Of a stretch of 64,000 nucleotides of DNA, positions 48,345 through 58,376 are shown piece after piece (within the stretch, counting starts at the first letter, position 1; each line of letters opens with the position of its first letter). The stretch covers positions 26,837 to 90,836 of the forward strand of contig NCSJ02000169.1 of NCBI GenBank assembly GCA_002812745.2, read 5' to 3'. The notes beneath the pieces were generated by a model. The model was not told the DNA's origin, did not search any database, and saw nothing but the letters and a program-made list of their open reading frames with translations. This stretch comes from Scytalidium lignicola (taxonomy: Eukaryota; Ascomycota; Leotiomycetes). The translations under genes and the position numbers were made by a program.

Positions 48345-50402
48345 ATGAAGACCACTTGGAAGGAGATTCAGCCTGTTCCTACTTCGCAGGAATTTCTTGA
48401 TATTGTTTTAAGTAGGACGCAACGCCGTTTACCTACTCAGATCCGCGCCGGGTTTCAGATAAGTAGAATCAGAAGTAATAAAATATCCTTCCCAATCAGT
48501 ACGATCATGACTGACTTACTCTAGACTTTTATACGCGAAAGGTTAAATTCACTCAAGAGACATTTAGCGAAAAGCTGTCCCTTATTCTTGATGGCTTCCC
48601 ACGGTTGCAAGATATTCATCCCTTCCACAAAGATCTTCTCAATACCTTATACGATGCCGATCACTTTCGAATTGCACTCGGTCAGCTATCTACAGCAAAG
48701 CATTTGATTGAAATCGTTTCCAGAGATTATGTTCGGCTGCTCAAGTATGCCCAGTCACTTTTCCAGTGCAAGCAGCTCAAGCGCGCGGCATTGGGTCGCA
48801 TGGCCACCATCTGCAGAAGACTCAAAGACCCATTACTCTACCTCGACCAAGTACGGCAACATCTTGGCAGACTGCCATCTATCGACCCAAACACAAGAAC
48901 GCTTCTCATATGCGGATATCCTAATGTAGGGAAATCTTCTTTTCTCCGTTCAATTACGAGAGCCGACGTGGATGTTCAACCATACGCATTTACCACCAAG
49001 AGTTTGTTTGTTGGACATTTTGATTATAAGTATCTCAGATTCCAGGCTATTGACACCCCTGGAATTTTAGATCACCCACTTGAGGAGATGAACACTATTG
49101 AAATGCAATCAATCACTGCTATTGCCCATTTACGATCAGCTATTCTCTACTTCATGGATTTATCCGAGCAATGCGGATATACGGTGGATGCACAGATGGC
49201 TTTATTTCAGAGTATCAAACCACTTTTTGCCAACAAACTTGTCTTTATAGTCATCAACAAGATTGATGTGGTACGACCTGAGGATTTAGACGAGGAAACT
49301 CAAGCGAAACTTCAGGCAATTCTAAAGCCAGGAGATGTGGAGTTGCTACAACTCTCCTGCACCACGGCTGAAGGAGTTCAGGATGTTAAGAACGCGGCAT
49401 GCGAGAGATTGATTGCGGACAGAGTAGCACAGAAGCTAAAGACAGGAACTACTAGCAGTGGTGCTGTTGGTGGTAGACTCGGGGATGTCTTATCCAGAAT
49501 TCACGTTGCTAAGCCTATGAATGGTACCGCTCTTGAGACATTCATTCCCGAAGCTGTTAAGGCCATGAAGAAATATCAAAAGGACGACCCAGAACGGAGA
49601 AAGCTTGCCCGGGATATCGAGGAGGAGGAAGGTGGAGCAGGTGTTTACAATGTGGATCTTAAAGCTCAATACCTCCTTGAGGATGATGAATGGAAACATG
49701 ACAAAATCCCAGAAGTCTTTGATGGGAAGAATGTTTATGACTTTATCGACCCTGATATCGAAGCTAAACTGGCTGCTTTAGAAGAAGAGGAGGAAAAATT
49801 GGAAGCCGAAGGGTATTATGACTCTGACGAGGACCTAGAGGATGCAGAGGAAGCAGATATACGCATGAAAGCTGAGCTCATTAGAGAGAAGCGCCAGCTG
49901 ATTAGAAACGAAGCTAAGATGAAGAAGTCCCTAAAGAACCGAGCCATTATTCCCCGAACAGCTACCAAGAAGACCTTGTCCGATATGGAAGACCAACTTG
50001 ACTCTCTTGGTCTAGATACAACATCTCTTGCCTCCAGAGCAAGGTCGCAATCGAGAGGACGTAGCGTTCTTCGAAGTCGCACAGGTACTGAAGATGTCAT
50101 GGATATTGATTCTCCCGATTATGAGGCCAAGATGCGCGCTAAGAGTAGGGCGAGGAGTCAGAGTAATAGGAGAGATGATGGTGTCACAAATGAGACTGCT
50201 AGGACCAAGGCAGAGAGAGCACAAAAGTTGAGTCAGCGGAAGATGAACCGTATGGCAAGACAGGGAGAGGCGGACAGACATGTCGCAGATGCCATGCCGA
50301 AGCATTTGGTAAGTTTGCCCTATATCGAAACTATTTTTAAAGTTACTAATCGTCTTCTAGTTTTCTGGAAAGAGAGGTATGGGTAAGACCACTAGCCGAT
50401 AA
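48345..50402 (+). CDS. NOG1: nucleolar GTP-binding protein 1 (60S biogenesis GTPase)
   Basis: Essential nucleolar GTPase of the OBG/NOG family that acts in pre-60S maturation. Exons 48345-48474, 48525-50308 and 50361-50402 give 651 residues (yeast 647). The N-terminus [20 protein letters not shown] and [14 protein letters not shown] is rebuilt correctly over intron 1, whose junction falls in Asn44. G motifs: G1 [10 protein letters not shown] (from about 174), G2-region [14 protein letters not shown]3 [10 protein letters not shown]4 NKID. A NOGCT-type region follows with acidic stretches and a basic [15 protein letters not shown] tail. The final 42-nt exon encodes [13 protein letters not shown], the conserved C-terminus. 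The N at 50542 is in the 3' flank. Confidence 0.97.
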
Positions 50403-52560
50403 TTCACGCTTACGGTTTCACGTTTTTGTCTTGTTGGGCGTTGTGGGAAAAACTTTAGACCTTGCTTGAGCTTGAAGTCTATTCATGGAAGGATTATATA
50501 TATGCAGTGTTTTCAAAGAGTCGTGCATATCCCATTAACGTNAAAAAAATTGCAAAACTTCTGAATTAGGCCTTTGACTAATAATAGGTGTTTAAACATT
50601 GGAAAATTAATATCCAGCCGTATTCTAACTTGAAACTATAATTGTACAAGTTCACATGGAACAATTAGCAGGCATAACCTACATGTTTAAGAAATAGGAA
50701 CTTCCCTTGATCGGATGTTTCCGGGAAAGCCCATCTGTGATTAGATGAATTGTAACCGTGAGGCATTAGAGGCACAGATATGTTGTAGATTGTCAAAGCT
50801 GTACAAAGACATATTAGAGCAATTAATTGCATGTATTAGAATTAATACCCCATGGATTCTAGCAGACAACAAAAGGGGGTATATCATCTTAATAAACATT
50901 ATAAATTGAACTTCATGCTGTAATCGTGCGGGAGAAGAAGACGTTAAAGTCGGCTATGGATTCAAAGGCTAACTCACCGGAGGTTCTGAGAGAGTAGACA
51001 TAGTGAACCAAAACCTACTAGATATAAAATAACTTCGTGGAGCCTATGGATGTGGTAGAACATCTTTTCAAAAGAGGAAGATCGTGCCAAAATAATTATG
51101 TTAAAGGAGTCTTGCTATCCTCAATCTAGGTTCGATACAGAAAATAAAAAGAATTAGATTATTGTAACGCATGCGCTATAGGCTAATTTATGCCATCTAG
51201 GTGGATTCTGCCATTTGGTCTTTTTTTTTCTATACATAGGTGTGGCTAGCCGCAGCTTATTAGCAAATTTTCAGTGTTGACCAAAATAGCAAGGCTATTG
51301 GAGACTATGACAGTGCAATATATGTTTCTTAGTCGCTAGCTGTTGGCAAGCATTAGTGAGACTAAATGCATTCTACTACCAAGGATGTACTGGGAAGACC
51401 GAGTGAAGGCACCATTGCCAGTGGACAAAATGACTTCTTCATAGAGAAAGATAGAATGATTGGTTTTTCCCCTAGCGAATAGTGAGCTGCATACAACAAG
51501 TGAGTAGACTTTAACTAGCCGAGCATGTCGGATATGGCAACGACGCACAGTCCAAATACACCAAATGGTATTCTGCTGCCGTTCATTCGTGAAATCGATG
51601 TAGTGGCGCATGGGTTATGTGTGCATGATGAACTCAAATACCGTGTCCATGTCACCGGTTTTATACTCATGTATTCAAGAATCTGCATTTGTTCCGGCAA
51701 TTCTGCAACTTTGCTATGGATCTGGTTAAACTACTGAATCGGTGACATGAAGATTGCTTAAAGAAAGGTTTATGAAGGCAACAACCCTGTCGATGTCCGA
51801 ATTCGGTGCTTGTGAGTGGAGCCAGGGGTTTAGCTGGAGTGATCACGTACCACACCACTGGTCTTGATGATTGGATAGACATATAATGACTAGAGCAGTC
51901 ACGGAGACTGATTCAGCCTTGAGTTGGATTTAGAAAGCCCGGAAACGGTGCGGTAGTCACAGTTAGTGCCGAAAGAGTTGCAATAACCAGCGATGATGGG
52001 CTGGGGTTCCCGGTTTTAAAGCTGCACTCGACGGCTTGTCGCTATAATATTGTATTTCAGATATGACACTATTCCCTTGGTTGGCTGAATGCCATTGTGA
52101 CGCAGAATATCCCGCTCTTTGACCCCACGTTGGTGATCTTGACAAAAGGATGGCTAGGGGTGTTGGATCTGCCATATTAGTGAGCACACCAGGCACTTGG
52201 GCCGAATGGCCCACATGCCTAAGATAGCATTCTAGAGAGTAGTTAGCTATGTTGGACACTTGAACAGACAGGGTTCGGGTAGTCTGAAGTCTTAGTAGCC
52301 ACATCAAAGTCGAGCGATTTGACAAGCGACGGCTTACGTCTTGCTACTGCGTCAAACTGAAAGAGGAGGGTATCGAGAATACAATCGTTTTGCGAATATC
52401 TTCTCAACACATATTTCATCTTAGCTACTGCTTGCTTAAGCACGATCGACCCTTTCCGCCTGACTCGACGCTAATCAAGAGCGAGGATCATTTCCAAGCC
52501 GTCTGAACTAAAGGCTGATAATGGCGAGGTGAACCCCTTTCCACCTTTAAACCAGGGCCG
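50403..52560. other. 2.2-kb AT-rich intergenic region
   Basis: AT-rich, poorly coding DNA after NOG1, with stops in all frames at short intervals and an N at 50542. It could be degenerate repeat or gene remnant, but I recognise no protein family and no terminal repeats. The methyltransferase start probably lies in its last few hundred bases. Confidence 0.5.
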
Positions 52561-54065
52561 AACACTGAAGAAAGTAATGCACAAAGAAATCCAGAGGAAG
52601 GCACCGTAGCACTGGATAATACCTTTTTAGACACGGTAATTTACCACAATCGAGAGTATCAGCGATACGCTATAGAAAACCAGGCATACTTTGCGCCGAT
52701 GGACGAGGTAATAATCTCCGATCTGAGACGACCATAACTTTTATCAACTGAGGCCCGTACATAGGACGAAATTGCGAGACTTCATATGATGCATGATGTA
52801 CTGAACAGAACATTTGATGCGCGGCTGATCTTCCCGCCACTGCATTCTCCTCGAAGGATACTTGAGTGCGGATACGGAACGGCATCCTGGGCTTGCGAGG
52901 TGGCAGAACAGCATCCCAGATGCGAAGTAAGTCAGTTCAATACATCCAAGCTATGAATGAACGACAGTTTCGATAAATGGGGTTGTCCCTGATGCGACAC
53001 AAGATGTAGTCATACAGTCAGACTCAAAGCTGGGAGCTAAAGGACCTAAAGAGGTCTCGGGAACAAAAACCCGCTGAGACCGTAACCAGAAATCGTTGAC
53101 CGTATACAAATGGATGCAATAAGTCTCTAATGAGAACTCTTAAATAGGTAGTTGGGGTGGATATCAACCCATCAATGAAACCAGAAGAGGTACCAGAGAA
53201 TCTGTATCTTCAGGTTGACGATTTGAATAGGAGGGGAGTATTTTGATCCCAAGAAGAAATCGAATCTGACGAACCAAATAGATTTACCTTTCCAGCCAAC
53301 AGCTTCGACCTTGTGCATTCTCAAATGATGGCTGGTGGAATCCATCACAATAGATGGACCACATATCTTAGAGACATATTTCGCGTTACTAGACCGGGTG
53401 GATGGTGTCAGATGGTCGAATTATACTTGAATATCCAGTCGGATAATGGGACGTTGACAGCTGGTTAGTAACAGAGAGGTAACGAGTTTAGGTGAACAAT
53501 TTGACGCTGATTAATGAATGGTAACCAGCGCATGCGCTTCAACAATGGAGTACCAAATATCTTGAGAGTCTGAGTGACGTGAAGGATCTTAGGGTTCCTC
53601 TTCGCCTTCCCAACCTAATGAGAAATGCCGGATTTGGTGAGATTGAGCACCGAATGATCCCACTTCATACTTGTGGATGGTCGACAGGTATGTCACCCAA
53701 TTTGGAAAAGGAGAAAGCCACATGTTAAATGGTGGACGTCGCAGAGAGGAGAGATCATGATATAGGACTCGCCAACCGGGAGAATGTTCAGAGACTCCTT
53801 GCATCGCAGGCCATATTTCCTCTGACAGAGAAGTATGGGTGAGTAGCTATATGATGTAAGGGATGATTTTGTTTTGTTTCTAACAGCGTAAGACAGGATG
53901 AGCATACAAGATGTGCAATTGCTCATAGCACAAGCCCGTGTTGAGGCCGATAACCCAGCTTTCAAGGTATGATTATCTTCGTTCTCGAGTTCAATATCCT
54001 CTTTAACTGTTCTCTAGGCTTATTTTCCCTTGTACGTCTGCATTGGAAGGAAGCCACGACGGTAA
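52561..54065 (+). pseudogene. UMTA/LaeA-type SAM-dependent methyltransferase, apparently frameshifted
   Basis: Eight exons can be traced: up to 52707, 52765-52926, 53148-53237, 53282-53463, 53529-53687, 53745-53838, 53897-53966, 54018-54065. Conserved blocks: EEGTVALDNTFLD, QRYAIENQAYFAP, DARLIFPPL, motif I ILECGYGTASWACEVAEQHP, VVGVDINPSMKP, LQVDDLNRR, FTFPANSFDLVHSQMMAGGI, RVTRPGGWCQMVE. Everything joins in frame except exon 3 to exon 4, where one base is too many. Removing a G from the GGGG at 53233-53236 gives LNRREFTFPANSF. No in-frame ATG was found upstream (a stop lies at 52519), so the 5' end is unresolved. It is either a young pseudogene or an intact gene with a homopolymer sequencing error. 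The family modifies unknown small molecules or proteins; LaeA itself is a regulator. Confidence 0.65.
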
Positions 54066-55586
54066 TGTGGTGGGAGTAGATGAAATTGCCATTCGAAGAC
54101 TGGTTGCGTCGAGGCAATGTTCTTGCGAGCAATACGTGATGAAAGGAATACTCCTTTCCATAATAAGCGTCGAAAGGCTCGATATCCAGAGGTGTCTTTT
54201 CTTTGACGATTGAAGGATAGTCAGTGAAGAACAAGACATGACCATTTAAGATCCAGTTAGGTAGCATTTTCGGTCTTCCGCGGTAGATTTGCGGGCTCAT
54301 GGCGAGGTCCCTATGGAATTTTGAGTTTCAGAGAATGTAAGTTCAAGAGAAGTCACTTTCGTTGCCTGCCTAGATATTTTCCGTAATCACCAACGAGTGT
54401 TTACCGAGAAGCGTTGAAGCAGAGTTCCAACGTGGAGACCGAGTAAGCATCAAAGCGAGTCCAATATCTATGTTCTTATAGTTCCAATAACTCGTTAGAC
54501 TAATGTGATTGAACTATACCACTTCAGAGACGTGTGCTTTGATGCCAGTGAGGCCATTGTTGCTGCCGTCGCGTCTCAGGGGTCGGGAGAGCAGTCGGCA
54601 GATTTGCTGACAGCATAGGAGCCAAGCTCCAAGAGGCCACAAGACTACATCGTCAGGATAGCAGAAGTTGTTGTATTCTGGATAAGGATACCATCTTAAT
54701 GGCTAGAGTGAGTGCTAGCATCTATGGAGAAAGGAGGAGGTTGCCAAGGATCGTAGTGGCTGGGGCAGGGTTGGTGATGTCAGACACAGAGAGCCAGCCT
54801 TCGGATAAGAGATATTGGCAAAGAAGATACGCAACGCAGAGGTTGGAGATGATTTAGAGGTTACGAGAAAACTTAAACACCAGAACAATGGAGGAGGAAA
54901 ATGAACGTTGTTTCATTTCAGAACCAAGGGGATTAAAACCTTGGGTTCGCTACCGGATACTTGGAGACGGCCTACGTGGGAAGGGGCGGATCAACCACCA
55001 GCTCACTTATTGGACCAGCCCACAGCAGCACCCAGCCATGATAGGCCCGATGAGACTGAGAATTGCTGCAATCTGCCGGCCTCCCAAGAATATTTCCTGC
55101 CTGTTTCCAATGCAGTGACTCCGGGACTGCTTCCTGAGGAGACAGCTAGACCTCTGTTCCCCATTTCACCGCCCGGTCCTCAATATGTCTCACTTCCTGA
55201 GGCCAGAGTGCTTCATGTGTCCATTGGACCAACAATGCACATGCACGCACCAAACCGGGGAAGAGAAGCATTGCAGCAGATCGCCAATTATTGGCCCAAG
55301 CGTGATCTCGGAGATCTGCTTGTGTCTTCCATTGCAGCCAAGCGAGAGTCGCTTACAATCATGTGATCTTGAGTCAACAGGTCTAGTCCTCCTTTGCTGG
55401 AGGCCTAGAGAGTAGCTTACGGTGTAGATCAAAGAGTGAAGATGCATTGTGCCTTGCTAACGTATCCAAGACACAATAATGCCAGTAGTATATTGTTTGC
55501 TATAACGCCATTGCAATGCGCCCAAAATCTCAGTCCGTTTGCTCAAAAGGGGTATCTAGAATACATGATGGGCTGCCTGCTGCTAG
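54066..55586. other. 1.5-kb intergenic region
   Basis: Between the methyltransferase remnant (plus) and the DUF300 gene (minus), convergent. It holds two overlapping open stretches of unclear status: 54888-55118 (ATG-started, 76 codons) and 54908-55366 (152 codons without an ATG). It also holds most of a minus-strand open frame, 53962-54300. No family recognised in any. Confidence 0.5.
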
Positions 55587-57860
55587 TTACGAAGGCCCTC
55601 CACGCCAAACATTTTCAAACTCTTCTCCCTCCAGACCATAATTTGGCTTCAGCCGGTCCACATCCTCTCGCACACTGTTCCACTCACGAGATTCGTTGGA
55701 ATCTACCCGAGCTGATTCATCGCTTTCCTCCTCACCCACGATAAACTCGTCAACATTTGGCTGCCCTGCACCAATTTCCTCGGCTGCTATTTCACTGCCT
55801 TTCGAACTACCCTCGTCCATATCCTCTCTATACGGTTGGCTATTTAAAGGTTAGGGATGCTGGTTTTGTTTTATGATCCGAATACTCACACATGACTTCT
55901 TCGTTTTTCGCTCCCATCTACGCCCACCTCATTTCCTGTGTGAACCCGTTGTCTTCCCTCATCTATCGCATGTCTCTCAGCATTATTCACAACATGTCTG
56001 CTTTCGGAGTCATTCAGATTTGATATAGGATACTCCCTGGGCGTGTCTTTCAATTGAGGGACTTGTCCTTCAGAATAAACTGATGCGGATTTGGTCTTCC
56101 CTTTCGAGCTTTTCCGCTGGGCTTTCCTTGGTAGGATTTCTTCATCATGCTCTCTTGTATTGTTTGCTGGATGAACTTCACTGTTTCTCATGTGCCGAGG
56201 TGGCTTTGGATTAGCCGAGGACATTAGAAGGCTTTGGTGTGTAATAAGCCATCTCTCCCTCGATCCTTCCTGTGTAGCTACAACTGGATACTGTTTGTAT
56301 TATGTAAGTGAGGATTCCATAATTGTGGGCATGTATGAACAGTTCTCACATTCCAGTCCCCAAACTCTTGTTCTCTGGCTTTTGCGTAAAGGCGCTCTTC
56401 TTCAGGATCAAGAGCATCTGTGTCTAAGACCCCAGTTCCATACTCCGTATCAGGGCTACTATCTTCGTGAACATCGGCAGGGGGTTGGAAATACGTGTGG
56501 TCTCCGCTGAGAAGCGGGGTCCTCACCGTGGCTTCACCTGGTTTGGGTATCCAATATTTCCCTCTACCTCCACGTTCATATCGCATTCCTTCCATCATTC
56601 TTGATACACGTGATGAAGAACTCTCATGTGCCAAAATATTATCGCCAGTATCAAACAAACGATACTTGTATGTGTTTCCCATAAATGTTTCCTTCGTGTC
56701 TTCAATGAGATCACGAATACCGAAGGCATCTCGAAGAGCATACCAGACTGGCATTCTCGCTGCGGAAATGCTGGAGTCTGCGTAGTCATGCCAGGAGAAA
56801 GCAGACCAATGGGCAATTGCAAACAACGGCATTTCAAGGCAGATTAGCGTATCCTGAATAGCTGCAGCAAGATTATCTGGCGTATATCCTTGGACATTAT
56901 CCGGTATGGCACCAAGCCAAACAAGGATAGATAAAAAGAAACCTTGCCAGTAGGACGCAAAGATTATCAGTTTGACGGACAAAAATTTTGGCACGGGGCG
57001 GAAGGGCTGCAGATCCTTAGACATGCACACCCAGAATAACCCTAACGAATACAAACTAACAGTAACACTAATGTTGTAGATGATTCCGCTCCAGAAGTAG
57101 CCAGATGATAATCCAATATAACCTTCCTGATACACACCCGTGGACTTCATGATTATAGATGCTAGCGCGAGTATAGGCTTCAACCAAGCATACTGTAATA
57201 TTCCACGTTTAACCGCTAGAAATGTGTGTGGATCGGATAGGTCGACCTTAGGAAGGAAATGATTTAAGGGCCACAGGTGACTGACAGGCTTACGGCCATG
57301 CATCATGATGATCAGAGCACGCTCACCACCAATGAAATTGATCAAGAGCTGGAAGAAGGTGTAAATGGTAAAAGCCTAGAAACATTAATATCTAAAATTC
57401 TAGTTGCTGAGATTCAATCGTACCTCATATATGTCCCGGATGGGATCGACAAACATAGCAAACTTTAGTGAAATTATACTTGACCAAGATGCAATCGAGT
57501 ATATGGGTACCCTTTAACATATCAGTACTTTCCTATCCAAACGACTAGAGACCTGAGACAAACATTAACAATATTCGTACGACATATCGCTGGAGTAGAG
57601 GTTTTCGGTAGTTTTTCCTGGAGGAGTTATTGAGCGGAGTCTTTTAATGAGAGAATCGATATCCATACGTTTGAAGCCATATTGAACTATTGATAGTATG
57701 TTAGCCTAGAATGCTGATGATAAGGTTCTTTGCCACAAGCGACCTACACGACAGACAATAACGATGCCAGCAGAGATGAAACTCCAGCAATAATGATTGT
57801 CGCATGTGTCAATTTCTGACCAGTTCCCCCAGAGATCGCGGCCATCGTCCAGCTAGCCAT
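55587..57860 (-). CDS. DUF300 / organic solute transporter alpha-like (TMEM184) membrane protein
   Basis: Seven exons, 57860-57748, 57686-57669, 57617-57564, 57511-57424, 57375-56350, 56290-55890 and 55839-55587, give 650 residues. The N-terminal 350 residues form the Solute_trans_a fold with about seven hydrophobic segments, for example ATIIIAGVSSLLASLLSV, FTIYTFFQLLINFIGG, LKPILALASIIMKSTGV and IIFASYWQGFFLSILVWLG. Diagnostic stretches include NYRKPLLQRYVVRILLMVPI (across exons 3-4), DPIRDIYEAFTIY, GGERALIIMMHG and FAIAHWSAFSW. The C-terminal 300 residues are hydrophilic and acidic/basic. Exon 2 is only 18 nt, encoding most of SIWLQ; its inclusion is needed for the conserved VVSIWLQTKNYRKP. 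Related fungal proteins sit in vacuolar or endosomal membranes; transport substrate unknown. Confidence 0.92.
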
Positions 57861-58376
57861 GGATAGAGTCCTCAGTGACGCGTTCTGATAGGAGATCCAA
57901 GCTTGGCGTATCGTCAAGAATAGTAAAGAACAATAACAGAATAATGGAATACCATAGTTCAAGTTGGCTCCAGCTTCACAACGACCCTCAAGATGTGGTA
58001 TTTGAAATTATTCCATTAGAGATGTTGGTCAAAGCAAGAAATACGTAGGACGGTAACGTAAGGCAGTTATGGCAATATACCTATATTCGGCTAGTGCATA
58101 GCCAACCCGATTGCTCAGGTTCACCTTTAATTGTACATCATGGACATTACGATAGCAATCTGCAATACAATACCCATCCAAATAGGTCTTATGGATACTG
58201 AAGGTTGGGTCTGTAAAGGCTATATTTATCCGTAGGAGTGAAAAACTCCAGAAACCCGTCATCCTATTTCGCGGCAACTGGGGGGGCGTCAGAGGTGTTC
58301 TGCTGCAGGGACTGACGAGAGCTATGCCCTCAAAATGAACCTCGATATGACATAGAGTTGCCACGATTCTAGGAAG
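57861..58376. other. 0.5-kb divergent intergenic region
   Basis: Promoter region shared by the DUF300 gene (minus) and CSF1 (plus). A 111-codon minus-strand open frame at 58029-58364 has no recognisable content and is not called. Confidence 0.55.

Noticed and set aside
51963..52325. 120-codon minus-strand open frame
   Set aside because: Starts without a conserved context, no known family and lies in AT-rich, probably degenerate DNA; not enough to call a gene.
37512..57860. Biosynthetic gene cluster
   Set aside because: A Zn2Cys6 regulator, a GNAT enzyme and a UMTA-type methyltransferase occur within 20 kb, but they are separated by housekeeping genes (RRP8, DDI1, NOG1) and there is no backbone synthase, so a cluster is not supported.
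58029..58364. 111-codon minus-strand open frame upstream of CSF1
   Set aside because: Lies in the short divergent promoter region and has no recognisable family or coding signature.
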